The position numbers were made by a program, and so were the translations under genes. Positions 34,417 to 43,904 of a DNA stretch of 64,000 nucleotides are shown in pieces. Each line of letters starts with the position of its first letter. The first letter of the stretch is position 1. Location: contig OY759969.1 in the NCBI GenBank assembly GCA_963662865.1, forward strand, positions 372,001 to 436,000, in the 5' to 3' direction. Origin of the DNA: JAJDYQ01 sp963662865 (GTDB lineage Bacteria; Pseudomonadota; Gammaproteobacteria; JAJDYQ01). The notes under the pieces are model-generated. The model saw only the letters and a list, made by a program, of their open reading frames with translations, was not told the DNA's origin and did no database searches.

Positions 34417-35610
34417 GTGGACGATTCTGAAAATCGAATCGGTATAACGATACTCGGGGCGACCGGCTCCATCGGTCGGAGTACGCTGGAGGTACTTTCC
34501 AAGCATCCTCGCCAGTATGAGGTAATTGCCCTGACGGCAAACGACAACGTTAAACGCATGACCGAAATATGCCGTATTTACCAACCGAAAGTGGCGGTAA
34601 TGGTCAACGAGATTGCGGCGGAAAAGCTGGTAGCCAATCTGGTCGATACAGATGTTCAAGTGATATCCGGTGCCGAATCTCTGGAATATGTATCCTCCAG
34701 GGAAGACGTTGATTACGTCATGGCGGCGATTGTTGGGGCGGCGGGGCTGTTATCTACCCTGGCGGCGGCAAAAACCGGTAAGCGTGTGTTACTTGCCAAT
34801 AAGGAGGCGCTGGTAATGTCTGGGGATATTTTTATGCAGACCGTTCATGAAAACGGCGCAGAACTGCTGCCCATTGACAGTGAACACAATGCAATTTTTC
34901 AATCTCTGCCCGCCAATTTCAGAGATGGCCTATCCCGGGTAGGTGTTGAACGTATTTTCCTGACTGCGTCTGGAGGGGCTCTTAGAACGATGCCAATGGA
35001 GCTACTTGACTCGGTAACACCTGAGCAGGCCATTGCACACCCAAACTGGGATATGGGGCGCAAGATCTCTGTTGACTCTGCGACCATGATGAATAAAGGA
35101 CTGGAAGTTATTGAGGCTCATTGGCTGTTTGGTGCATCGGTCCATGATATCCAAGTGATTATACACCCTGAAAGTGTTATTCATTCCATGGTTGCGTACT
35201 CTGATGGATCGGTGCTGGCCCAACTGGGTAACCCGGACATGCGTACACCGATTGCCCACAGTCTGGCATGGCCTGATCGCTGTGAATCAGGAGTTGAGCC
35301 GCTGAATGTCCTTGAAATTGCCCGGTTGAATTTTGAGGCCCCTGATATGCGGAGATTTCCATGTTTGGGGCTGGCTTATGAATCTCTGCAGGAGGGGGGG
35401 ACATCGCCGACCGTATTAAATGCCGCTAATGAAGTTGCGGTTGACGCTTTTTTTAACAATCGACTGAAGTTCACTCAAATTTCCGATCTGATTGAGCAAG
35501 TGCTGCAAGCCATGGAGAATCGTCCGGCGGATTCTCTTGAAACCATTCTTGAAGCTGATCGGCAGGCCCGTGTCGCAGCCGAAACCCTGTTAGCTTCCAG
35601 GGCCGCATGA
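34417..35610 (+). CDS. dxr: 1-deoxy-D-xylulose-5-phosphate reductoisomerase
   Basis: Dxr catalyses the committed step of the MEP isoprenoid pathway, making 2-C-methyl-D-erythritol 4-phosphate with NADPH. The 397-residue protein (E. coli 398) has the NADPH loop GATGSIGRST (residues 14-23) and the metal-binding PIDSEHNAIFQ motif with Asp154 and Glu156. The start is a GTG two bases after the cdsA stop with no strong ribosome-binding site, consistent with coupled translation; no ATG alternative fits the N-terminus. It overlaps rseP by four bases. Confidence 0.96.
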   Translation: MDDSENRIGITILGATGSIGRSTLEVLSKHPRQYEVIALTANDNVKRMTEICRIYQPKVAVMVNEIAAEKLVANLVDTDVQVISGAESLEYVSSREDVDYVMAAIVGAAGLLSTLAAAKTGKRVLLANKEALVMSGDIFMQTVHENGAELLPIDSEHNAIFQSLPANFRDGLSRVGVERIFLTASGGALRTMPMELLDSVTPEQAIAHPNWDMGRKISVDSATMMNKGLEVIEAHWLFGASVHDIQVIIHPESVIHSMVAYSDGSVLAQLGNPDMRTPIAHSLAWPDRCESGVEPLNVLEIARLNFEAPDMRRFPCLGLAYESLQEGGTSPTVLNAANEVAVDAFFNNRLKFTQISDLIEQVLQAMENRPADSLETILEADRQARVAAETLLASRAA

Positions 35611-36962
35611 CAGAAATTCTACAGAGCGTCATTTTTTTCATCGTTGCCATTGGTATTCTGGTAACGGTTCACGAATTCGGGCACTTCTGGGCAGCCCGGA
35701 GGCTGGGAGTGAAAGTCCTGAGATTCTCAGTCGGATTTGGAAAGCCTCTGTTAATGCGTAAGGCCGGTGATGGAACCGAATACGTGTTGGCGGCAATACC
35801 TCTGGGTGGTTACGTTCGAATGCTGGGAGAGCAGGACGATGAAGTTGACGAAACCAACAGGCATCTCGCCTTTAATCACAAGCCGCTTTCAGTGAAAGCT
35901 GTGATCGTATTTGCCGGTCCATTGTTAAATTTCATCTTTGCAATTGTGGCCTACTGGCTGATATACGCCGTTGGCGTGCCCGGGCAGATTGCGATGATTG
36001 GTGAAATAGTCGAAGGGTCTATTGCGGCAAATGCTGGCATGAAGGTCAACGAGCAGATTATCCGTGTCAACGACGCTGAGACCCCCAGTTGGATAATGGC
36101 TAACAATGCACTGCTGGAAGCAGCCATAGCGGATACCAGCCTGGATATTTATACACAGACCCGTTCAGGTGGCTTGCGCCGCTACCGGCTTGCCCTTACG
36201 GACAGAGTCGGATTAATTGATGATAAAGGGGTTGTGGCCAATCTCGGCTTAAAGCCTTGGATTCCACCTGCATGGATAGGCGAGGTCATGCAGGGAGGAC
36301 CGGCGCACAGAGCAGGTTTTCGTCAGGGTGATCTTATCGTTAGTGCGGATGAAAAAGATATTCAGAACTGGTCACAATGGGTGAGTCACATCAGTGAACG
36401 GCCAAATAGACCTGTTCGTGTCGTAGTCGAACGGCATATCGAACAAATAGAGCTTACAGTTGTACCTGACCGCATCAGAGTTGAAGGCAGGGATATTGGG
36501 CGAATTGGGGTGCGCGGTCACATTCCCGAAGAAGTTCGTCAGCGGCATTATGTGGAAATTTCATATAATTCACTCAGAGCCGTTGCCGAGGCGATTACGA
36601 AAACGTGGGATTTATCCGTGCTCATGGTCAGGATGCTTGGTCGTATGATTATTGGTGATGTGTCATATAAAAATATCAACGGACCAATAACGATCGCCCA
36701 GTATGCCGGCATAACCGCAGAGTTAGGGTGGCTGGAATATGTACGTTTTCTGGCCCTCATCAGTATCAGCCTGGGTGTTTTGAATTTGTTGCCCATCCCC
36801 ATGCTGGATGGGGGACATTTGCTTTATTACGTTATAGAATTCGTCCGCGGTAAGCCGCTGTCTGATGAAGCTATGGTGACGGGACAGCAAATTGGGCTGA
36901 TGTTTTTACTCCTTATCATGGGATTGGCGTTTTATAACGACTTTAGTCGGCTGCTTGGTTGA
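35607..36962 (+). CDS. rseP: Site-2 intramembrane zinc protease RseP
   Basis: RseP cleaves membrane-embedded substrates such as anti-sigma-E RseA and remnant signal peptides. The 451-residue protein (E. coli 450) has the zinc motif HEFGH at residues 22-26 in the first membrane helix, two central PDZ domains, and the second metal motif NLLPIPMLDGGHL near the C-terminus. It is coupled to dxr by an ATGA overlap and precedes bamA by 23 bases; these outer-membrane stress and assembly genes cluster together in this lineage. Confidence 0.96.
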   Translation: MTEILQSVIFFIVAIGILVTVHEFGHFWAARRLGVKVLRFSVGFGKPLLMRKAGDGTEYVLAAIPLGGYVRMLGEQDDEVDETNRHLAFNHKPLSVKAVIVFAGPLLNFIFAIVAYWLIYAVGVPGQIAMIGEIVEGSIAANAGMKVNEQIIRVNDAETPSWIMANNALLEAAIADTSLDIYTQTRSGGLRRYRLALTDRVGLIDDKGVVANLGLKPWIPPAWIGEVMQGGPAHRAGFRQGDLIVSADEKDIQNWSQWVSHISERPNRPVRVVVERHIEQIELTVVPDRIRVEGRDIGRIGVRGHIPEEVRQRHYVEISYNSLRAVAEAITKTWDLSVLMVRMLGRMIIGDVSYKNINGPITIAQYAGITAELGWLEYVRFLALISISLGVLNLLPIPMLDGGHLLYYVIEFVRGKPLSDEAMVTGQQIGLMFLLLIMGLAFYNDFSRLLG

Positions 36963-36985
36963 AAATGACATAATGGATAAATATA

Positions 36986-39280
36986 ATGAAAACAATCTGC
37001 TATAGAGTACTGCTAACTTTTTTTATTGGACATTGCTTCGTTGCCTCCGCATTCGCGGACAGCTTTATAGTTGAGGATATCCGCATTGAGGGTATTCAGC
37101 GAATCTCGGCCGGCACGGTTTTTAACTATCTCCCGACCAAGGTTGGAGAGGAATTCAGTGAATCCCGCTATGCTGAATCAGTCCGCGCCCTGTACAAGAG
37201 CGGCTACTTTCAGGATATTCGGCTGGAGCGACAAGGTAACACTCTGATTGTAATTGTGGAGGAAAGGCCTGCGATTGCCAGTGTCGAATTTTCAGGGAAT
37301 AAGGAATTTGAAGGCGAGGAACTCGAGGAAGCGCTAAAAGAGATAGGACTGTCTGAAGGGGAGGTATTCAAGCAGGCCATCCTTGAGACCGTTGAGGATG
37401 AACTGCGTCGGCAATACTATGCGAACGGGAAATATTCAGTAAAAATCACCTCCACCGCGACCCCGGTTGAACGTAATCGTGTGGCTATTCAGATTGACGT
37501 GTCCGAAGGCAAAGTCGCAAAGATCAGGGAAATCAACATTGTTGGTAATACGGTTTTCGATGATGGCGAATTACTGGACCGGTTTGAGCTGACCCTTCCG
37601 GTCTGGTACTCACTTTTTTCCAGGGACGACCAGTATTCCAAGCAGAAGCTGGCCTCAGATCTGGAGACACTAAGCTCATACTATCTGGATCAAGGATATC
37701 TGAAATTCAATATTGATTCCACGCAGGTATCAATTACACCGGACAAACAGGATATCTATATCACGATTAATGTTACCGAAGGCGGACAATACAAAGTTTC
37801 AGACGTAAAAATATCAGGCAAGCTACTGCACGTTGACGAGGAATTATTCAAGGCCGTCAAGGTTAGAAATGGTGATATATTTTCTCGCCGGCTTATTGTT
37901 GACAGCACGGACAGCCTGACCGAGCTGATGGCAAATGACGGTTATGCGTTTGCGAACATTAACGCCATTCCGGAGTTGAACGAGCAGGATAAAACGGTTT
38001 CGCTGACTTTTTTTGTTGATCCGGGACGTCGAATCTACGTTAGACGAATCAATGTTTCCGGTAACTCTAAAACACAGGATGAAGTCATTCGTCGTGAATT
38101 ACGTCAGCTAGAAAATTCCTGGATGTCCACCAGGGCTATCGAACATTCGACCACGCGCCTGGAGCGACTGGGATATTTTAATCAAGTCAATGTCGAAACG
38201 CCTTCAGTGCCGGGCAATCCCGATCAGGTTGACGTTAAATACTCTGTCGTTGAACAGCCGTCCGGGGCGCTGACTGCGGGCATTGGTTACTCGCAATCCC
38301 AGGGTTTATTGTTAAGTACATCTGTTACCCAGGATAATTTTCTGGGTACAGGCGCACGGTTTGGTATCAGTGTCAACACTCGCGAGGCCGATACAGCCTA
38401 CGGAATGAATTATACCAATCCCTATTATACGGCTGACGGAGTAAGTCGTGGTTTCAACGTGTTATTCAAGGAGCGGAATGCGGAGGAACTGGGAACATCC
38501 GATTACACAACCGATCAGCTTTTGATGAGAGTGAACTATGGATTTCCGATTTCAGAGACAAACACCATATTTGCCGGCTTAGGTTATGAGCGCCTGGATC
38601 TGGAGCCGGCAAGTGGAGCACCTCAAGAAATACAGGATTTTGCCGCCAGCCAGGGCAAGAACTACAAAAATCTGGTGGCGACTACGAGCTGGGTGGGCGA
38701 TAATCGTAATCGGGCTGCGATACTTGCTGATCGCGGCACCTACAACCTCATCAGTGGTGAATTTGCCTTCCCCGGCAGCGGCCTGGAATATTATCGGCTC
38801 ACCTACCGCCATCAAACCTACATTCCATTAACGCGCCGTATTACCTTGCTGTTAAATGGTGAACTGGGAATCGGCGATGGCTACGGAGACCTGGATGACC
38901 TGCCTTTTCTTGAGCATTTTTACGCAGGAGGCGTTTCATCGGTGCGCGGGTTCGAAGACAATACTCTCGGCCCAAAAGATTCTGAAGGAGAGCCTTTTGG
39001 CGGAGATTTCAGGACTGTCGGAAACGCGGAATTTTTAATGCCCGTACCGTTTTTTGACGAGAGTGACAGGGCTTGGCGATTCAGCACGTTTGTCGATGCG
39101 GGCAATGTGTTCGCAAAAGCAGATGATTTCACACTGGATGAGCTACGTTATTCTGCTGGTATTGGTATACGCTGGCTATCACCGATAGGGCCGCTGAAAG
39201 CAAGTTTGGCATATCCGTTAAATGATGAAGACAGCGATCAGATTCAGAGGTTCCAATTTACCTTTGGAGCAGCCTATTAA
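36986..39280 (+). CDS. bamA: Outer membrane protein assembly factor BamA
   Basis: BamA is the core of the BAM complex that folds beta-barrel proteins into the outer membrane. The 764-residue product starts with a signal peptide (hydrophobic to about residue 23, ending Ala-Phe-Ala before Asp-Ser), five POTRA domains to about residue 420, and a C-terminal 16-strand barrel. The barrel contains the VRGF motif of loop 6, and the chain ends in an aromatic-rich strand. Length is slightly below E. coli (810). It is followed 25 bases later by the chaperone gene skp. Confidence 0.97.
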   Translation: MKTICYRVLLTFFIGHCFVASAFADSFIVEDIRIEGIQRISAGTVFNYLPTKVGEEFSESRYAESVRALYKSGYFQDIRLERQGNTLIVIVEERPAIASVEFSGNKEFEGEELEEALKEIGLSEGEVFKQAILETVEDELRRQYYANGKYSVKITSTATPVERNRVAIQIDVSEGKVAKIREINIVGNTVFDDGELLDRFELTLPVWYSLFSRDDQYSKQKLASDLETLSSYYLDQGYLKFNIDSTQVSITPDKQDIYITINVTEGGQYKVSDVKISGKLLHVDEELFKAVKVRNGDIFSRRLIVDSTDSLTELMANDGYAFANINAIPELNEQDKTVSLTFFVDPGRRIYVRRINVSGNSKTQDEVIRRELRQLENSWMSTRAIEHSTTRLERLGYFNQVNVETPSVPGNPDQVDVKYSVVEQPSGALTAGIGYSQSQGLLLSTSVTQDNFLGTGARFGISVNTREADTAYGMNYTNPYYTADGVSRGFNVLFKERNAEELGTSDYTTDQLLMRVNYGFPISETNTIFAGLGYERLDLEPASGAPQEIQDFAASQGKNYKNLVATTSWVGDNRNRAAILADRGTYNLISGEFAFPGSGLEYYRLTYRHQTYIPLTRRITLLLNGELGIGDGYGDLDDLPFLEHFYAGGVSSVRGFEDNTLGPKDSEGEPFGGDFRTVGNAEFLMPVPFFDESDRAWRFSTFVDAGNVFAKADDFTLDELRYSAGIGIRWLSPIGPLKASLAYPLNDEDSDQIQRFQFTFGAAY

Positions 39281-39305
39281 AGTTTCCATACACACGAGGT
39301 GAGCT

Positions 39306-39836
39306 GTGGTTAATTTACATATTAAAATTGTTTTTGCCGTTTTCCTGCTTTTTTTGCATACTGGAACTGCGAATGCTGAGGAATCGAAAATCGGCTTTGT
39401 CAATCCGATTGACTTGCTGGACAAGGCTCCACAAACGAAGGCGGCTAAAGAAAAGGTTGAGCGTGAATTCAAGACACGGGACACCGAGCTTGTAAACAAG
39501 CAGAAGGAACTACGCCGTCAGGAAGAAACATTAAAGCGTGATGGCAGTACGATGTCCAGTGAAGCCCGTAAAAAACTTGAGGTCAATATCTCCAGGACAC
39601 GGCGCGAACTGAAGCGCGACCTTGATGACTTTCGCGAAGATTTCTCTTTGGCGCGTAACCGTGAAATGGCAAAACTGCAAAAGTATATTAATGAAGCTAT
39701 CGTTAAACTTGCAAAAGATGAAAAATTTGATCTTATCGTCGGCGATTCGGTTGTGTACGCGAGCGAACGTATAGACGTCACAGAGCAGGTTCTGAAAATC
39801 CTCCGTGAAGAATTCAAGAAGAGCGCGGGTAAATAA
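39306..39836 (+). CDS. skp: Periplasmic chaperone Skp (OmpH family)
   Basis: Skp is a trimeric periplasmic chaperone that holds unfolded outer-membrane proteins before BamA. The 176-residue product has a signal peptide (hydrophobic residues about 4-16, cleavage after Ala-Asn-Ala), the KIGFVNPIDLL start strand, long charged helices forming tentacles, and a C-terminal strand FDLIVGDSVVYAS. The start is GTG, preceded by GAGGTGAG. Position between bamA and lpxD is the standard order. Confidence 0.93.
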   Translation: MVNLHIKIVFAVFLLFLHTGTANAEESKIGFVNPIDLLDKAPQTKAAKEKVEREFKTRDTELVNKQKELRRQEETLKRDGSTMSSEARKKLEVNISRTRRELKRDLDDFREDFSLARNREMAKLQKYINEAIVKLAKDEKFDLIVGDSVVYASERIDVTEQVLKILREEFKKSAGK

Positions 39837-39878
39837 TTACGCGGGCCACCCTTTTACAGGCGGATTGAAAGGTGAGTT

Positions 39879-40922
39879 ATGGCCTATCTTTTAGGTGATT
39901 TGGCAGAATATGCGGATTGCAGGTTAAAGGGTAATCCGTCAATAGAGATTGACAAGGTCTGTACTCTGTATGATGGTAAGGCAGGTGGAATTACTTTCCT
40001 GGCCAATCGCAAATACGCCCGATACTTAAAAACAACCAGAGCATCGGCAGTAATACTCCGGTCTGACGACGCTTCTTCGTGTCCCGTTGCCACCCTGATA
40101 CATGATAACCCTTACGTCTGTTATGCGCGAGTGGCCGGGTATATCAGCCATAATGATACGGTTACCAAAGAGATACATTCGAGCGCCGTGATCCATGACA
40201 CCTCAACAGTGGGAGAAGGAGTAACCCTGGGAGCAAACGTTGTTATTGGTGCGAACGTTTCTATCGGAGATAATTCTTATATCGGGCCGGGCTGTATTAT
40301 TTCCGATAATGTTGTTATTGGCGAAAGCGTTAATCTGCACTCCAACGTTACGATATATAAGCAATGCGTTCTTGGGTGTAATGCACTGATTCACGCGGGC
40401 GTTGTTATTGGCTCCGATGGTTTTGGCATAGCGCAAGATAGAGGGAAATGGATTAAAGTACCGCAGCTTGGTCGGGTTATTATTGGTGACAATGTTGAAA
40501 TAGGTGCGAGTACAACGATAGACAGAGGAACCATAGAAGATACCATAATAGGCGATGGCGTAAAGTTGGACAACCAGATACAGATAGGCCACAACGTGCG
40601 GATAGGCGAGCACACAGCCATTGCCGGATGCACAGGTATTGCGGGTAGTGCTGAGATCGGGTGCCGTTGTACAATAGGCGGGATGGGGCTGATTCTGGGG
40701 CATCTGAAAATTGCAGATGATGTCCATCTTACCGCCCAGTCCATGGTAACCAAATCAATAAAAACGGTTGGCGTTTACTCATCAGGCACGCCGCTACAGA
40801 CAAATGCCAGATGGAAGAGAAACTTTGCCCGCTTTACACAACTGGATGGCATCGCAAAGCGACTGAAAAAGTTGGAGCAACAGCTTGAGCGGGTCAATAA
40901 AGACCACAAGACCAGAGACTGA
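39879..40922 (+). CDS. lpxD: UDP-3-O-(3-hydroxyacyl)glucosamine N-acyltransferase LpxD
   Basis: LpxD adds the N-linked acyl chain in lipid A synthesis. The 347-residue protein has an N-terminal uridine-binding domain, a left-handed beta-helix of hexapeptide repeats (about residues 100-310), and a C-terminal helix. The catalytic His is His238 in QIGHNVRIG, aligning with E. coli His239. It lies between skp and fabZ, the typical gammaproteobacterial order, and is separated from fabZ by 24 bases. Confidence 0.97.
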   Translation: MAYLLGDLAEYADCRLKGNPSIEIDKVCTLYDGKAGGITFLANRKYARYLKTTRASAVILRSDDASSCPVATLIHDNPYVCYARVAGYISHNDTVTKEIHSSAVIHDTSTVGEGVTLGANVVIGANVSIGDNSYIGPGCIISDNVVIGESVNLHSNVTIYKQCVLGCNALIHAGVVIGSDGFGIAQDRGKWIKVPQLGRVIIGDNVEIGASTTIDRGTIEDTIIGDGVKLDNQIQIGHNVRIGEHTAIAGCTGIAGSAEIGCRCTIGGMGLILGHLKIADDVHLTAQSMVTKSIKTVGVYSSGTPLQTNARWKRNFARFTQLDGIAKRLKKLEQQLERVNKDHKTRD

Positions 40923-40946
40923 CCGGGAAATTCAGAGAGGACATAA

Positions 40947-41399
40947 GTGAGTGTGATGTACATTGAAGAGATTAAATCGCTTTTACCGCATCGGTATCCG
41001 TTTTTAATGATTGACCGGGTACTCGAACTGATTCCGGGTAAGACGATTACGGCAATCAAAAACATAACAGCCAACGAGCCTCAGTTCCTCGGACATTTTC
41101 CACTGGAACCCATTATGCCTGGCGTTCTGATGATAGAAGCAATGGCCCAGGCGGCCGGTATACTGGTATTTCGATCCGACGATATGCAGGTCGCAGATGG
41201 TTCCGCTTATTATCTTGCCGGAGTAGATAAAGCCAGATTCAAACGCCCGGTGGTGCCCGGTGACCAGCTTCGCATAGAGGTAGAATTTTTAAAATCCAAG
41301 CGTGGCATCTATGTTTTTGATGGCAAATGTTACATTGAAGATCAACTGGCAGTGAGTGCTGAATTGATGTGTACTGTCAAACAGCCGGAACAGCCATGA
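40947..41399 (+). CDS. fabZ: 3-hydroxyacyl-ACP dehydratase FabZ
   Basis: FabZ dehydrates 3-hydroxyacyl-ACP in fatty-acid elongation and competes with LpxA/LpxD for hydroxyacyl-ACP. The 150-residue hot-dog-fold protein has the HRYPFLMIDR opening and the active-site segment with His50 (FLGHFPLEPIMPG) and Glu64. I keep the GTG at 40947 because GAGAGG lies six bases upstream; GTG 40953 and ATG 40956 are alternatives. It overlaps lpxA by four bases. Confidence 0.96.
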   Translation: MSVMYIEEIKSLLPHRYPFLMIDRVLELIPGKTITAIKNITANEPQFLGHFPLEPIMPGVLMIEAMAQAAGILVFRSDDMQVADGSAYYLAGVDKARFKRPVVPGDQLRIEVEFLKSKRGIYVFDGKCYIEDQLAVSAELMCTVKQPEQP

Positions 41400-42166
41400 T
41401 TGATCCACGAGCTATAATCGACTCGCATGCAAAGATAGCCGATGATGTGGACATTGGCCCCTTTACGATTATTGGCAGAGATGTAGAAATTGATTCAGGT
41501 ACTCGAATTGGGCCTCATGTTGTGATTAATGGCCCGACCAGGATCGGTAAAGACAATAAAATCTACCAGTTCAATTCACTGGGTGATGCACCGCAGGACA
41601 AAAAATACGCCGGTGAGCCTACCGAACTCATTATTGGTGACCGTAACGTGATTCGTGAATACTGCACGTTTAATCGTGGAACCACGCAGGACAGTGGCGT
41701 AACCAGCATAGGTGATGGTAACTGGATCATGGCCTATGTTCATCTGGCCCATGACTGCCGGATTGGCAGCAACACCGTTTTCGCCAATGGAACGACGCTG
41801 GCCGGTCACGTAAAGATTGAAGATAAGGTAATACTGGGAGCTTTTACGGTTATCCATCAGTTCTGTCGAATCGGTTATCATGCCTTCACAGGCATGGGTA
41901 GTGTTATAAAAAGCGATACTCCTCCATATACCATGCTGGATGGTAATCCCGCCGAACCACGTGGAATTAATACAGAGGGACTAAAGCGCACGGGTTTCAC
42001 CATGGACCAGATAAAAGTGATCCGGCAGGCATACAAACTGATCTATAAATCGGGTTTACGGCTCCAGGAAGCAATTGATAAACTGGATTCCATGGTACAA
42101 GAACATGAGGAAGTGAAGCGGCTATCTGAATTTTTGCGTATGTCTGAACGCGGTATTATCCGCTGA
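41396..42166 (+). CDS. lpxA: UDP-N-acetylglucosamine O-acyltransferase LpxA
   Basis: LpxA starts lipid A synthesis by acylating UDP-GlcNAc at O3. From the ATG at 41396, which overlaps the fabZ stop, it is 256 residues (E. coli 262) with the canonical IDPRAIIDS opening. A hexapeptide-repeat beta-helix occupies residues 1-180, with the catalytic region HLAHDCRIG containing His116 and His119, followed by a helical C-terminal domain. The frame is open nine codons upstream but those overlap fabZ and lack family support. Confidence 0.96.
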   Translation: MIDPRAIIDSHAKIADDVDIGPFTIIGRDVEIDSGTRIGPHVVINGPTRIGKDNKIYQFNSLGDAPQDKKYAGEPTELIIGDRNVIREYCTFNRGTTQDSGVTSIGDGNWIMAYVHLAHDCRIGSNTVFANGTTLAGHVKIEDKVILGAFTVIHQFCRIGYHAFTGMGSVIKSDTPPYTMLDGNPAEPRGINTEGLKRTGFTMDQIKVIRQAYKLIYKSGLRLQEAIDKLDSMVQEHEEVKRLSEFLRMSERGIIR

Positions 42167-42169
42167 TAC

Positions 42170-43306
42170 ATGACCATTATCGCGATAGTCGCAGGAGAGG
42201 TCTCAGGTGACTACCTTGCGGCGGGACTCATTAATGCCGTTAAGCGTCGAATACCGGACGTAAATTTTATCGGTATTGCCGGGCCGCGCATGATTGAAGC
42301 GGGTTGTGACGCGCATTTCGCGCAGCACAAGCTGGCGGTCATGGGATTTACCGAAGCACTGGCAAGACTACCTGAAATTTACGGCATACGGCGCAAGCTC
42401 CGAAAATATCTGCTCAATAATCCACCGGATTTAATGATTGGAGTTGATGCGCCCGACTTCAATCTCGAACTGGAGCTCAAGCTGAGAAACAAAGGTATTA
42501 GAACCATCCACTATGTCAGCCCTTCAGTTTGGGCATGGCGTGCGGAGCGTGTACACAAGATCAGGCGAGCCGTGGACCGTGTGCTGACCCTGTTTCCATT
42601 CGAAGTCGAATTTTACCGGCAACATCATATCTCGGCCACATACGTCGGACATCCGCTGGCGGACGCTATTGAGCTTCAGCCGAACCAAGCTCGGGCGAGA
42701 GAACAACTAAACCTCCCGGCGGATAAAACCATTATCGGTGTACTGCCCGGAAGCCGCTGTAAAGAAGTGCAGAAAATTGGTCCGATATTCTGCGAAGCAA
42801 CGGGCAGATTACATAACGCACACCCTGGCTGGGAATTTGCGGTGCCACTGGCGGCGCCGCAAATCCGAGGGACGTTTGAACCAATGATCAGGAAGCAAAT
42901 ACCGGAAATCCCCGTTCACTTATTTGATGGGCAAGCGAGAAACGTCATGGTGGCCTCTGACCTGCTTATGGTCGCTTCCGGTACGGCGACACTGGAAGCC
43001 CTACTGTGTAAACGGCCAATGGTCGTGGCGTATAAAATGGCTGCATCAACCTGGTGGTACATGAAGAAAAAACTTATCGTGGACCGTTATGCCTTACCCA
43101 ATCACCTAGCCGAACAAAATGTTGCTTTGGAACTATATCAGGAAAAAGCCCGGCCAGCAGCCATTGCCGATGAAATACGGCGTCTCCATGACTCACCTGA
43201 AGAAGTAAAATGGCTCAAGCGGGAATTCACAAAAATACATAAGCTGCTACGCTGCAATGCCAGCGAACGCGCTGCTGATGCCGTGATGGAAGTACTCAAT
43301 GAATAG
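42170..43306 (+). CDS. lpxB: Lipid A disaccharide synthase LpxB
   Basis: LpxB condenses UDP-2,3-diacylglucosamine with lipid X to form the lipid A disaccharide. The 378-residue GT19-type glycosyltransferase (E. coli 382) has the VAGEVSGDYLAAGLI opening, the GIGGPRM-like segment (GIAGPRMIEAG), YVSPSVWAWR, and the nucleotide-binding LPGSRCKEV and SGTATLE motifs. It starts three bases after lpxA and overlaps rnhB by eight bases. Confidence 0.97.
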   Translation: MTIIAIVAGEVSGDYLAAGLINAVKRRIPDVNFIGIAGPRMIEAGCDAHFAQHKLAVMGFTEALARLPEIYGIRRKLRKYLLNNPPDLMIGVDAPDFNLELELKLRNKGIRTIHYVSPSVWAWRAERVHKIRRAVDRVLTLFPFEVEFYRQHHISATYVGHPLADAIELQPNQARAREQLNLPADKTIIGVLPGSRCKEVQKIGPIFCEATGRLHNAHPGWEFAVPLAAPQIRGTFEPMIRKQIPEIPVHLFDGQARNVMVASDLLMVASGTATLEALLCKRPMVVAYKMAASTWWYMKKKLIVDRYALPNHLAEQNVALELYQEKARPAAIADEIRRLHDSPEEVKWLKREFTKIHKLLRCNASERAADAVMEVLNE

Positions 43307-43904
43307 AGTGGGGAATAGTTTTAACCTTACGCACGGTACAACGCTGATCGCCGGCGTTGACGAAGTGGGGCGCGGTTCGCTGGCGGGACCGGTTATGGCG
43401 GCAGCCGTAATCCTGCATCCCGACAAACCGATGGAAGGTCTCAGGGATTCAAAGAAACTGAGTGAAGCGCGTCGTGAGCAGATGGACATCCTCATCCGAG
43501 AACAAGCGATAGCTTATGCCTTTGGTCGGGCGGAAGTTGACGAAATCGCCGACATTAATATTTTACATGCCAGTCTGCTGGCCATGAAACGGGCGATCGA
43601 ACAACTACCAACTACACCTCAGCACGTGCTGGTTGACGGTAATCGGGCACCACAAATTTCCCAACCGGTTACCACAATCGTGAAAGGCGACGACAAGGAG
43701 GACTGCATTGCGGCGGCATCTATTATTGCCAAAGTGTTACGTGACCGCGAAATGATAAGTATGCACCAGGCCTATCCGCAATATGGCTTTGACAAACACA
43801 AAGGCTATGCGACCAGACGGCACATCCAGGCCATAAAAGAGCACGGCGTCATCCGGCACCATCGTCGGTTCTTTCGGCCCGTGCGTGAGGCTATGAGAGG
43901 CTGA
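43299..43904 (+). CDS. rnhB: Ribonuclease HII
   Basis: RNase HII removes ribonucleotides misincorporated in DNA. The 201-residue product has the signature VDEVGRGSLAGPV with catalytic Asp21 and Glu22, the later VDGNRAP strand that carries the third acidic residue, and the AASIIAKVLRDR block. It overlaps lpxB and its TGA stop overlaps the dnaE ATG, so expression is coupled to the replicative polymerase, the usual lpxB-rnhB-dnaE order. Confidence 0.97.
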   Translation: MNRVGNSFNLTHGTTLIAGVDEVGRGSLAGPVMAAAVILHPDKPMEGLRDSKKLSEARREQMDILIREQAIAYAFGRAEVDEIADINILHASLLAMKRAIEQLPTTPQHVLVDGNRAPQISQPVTTIVKGDDKEDCIAAASIIAKVLRDREMISMHQAYPQYGFDKHKGYATRRHIQAIKEHGVIRHHRRFFRPVREAMRG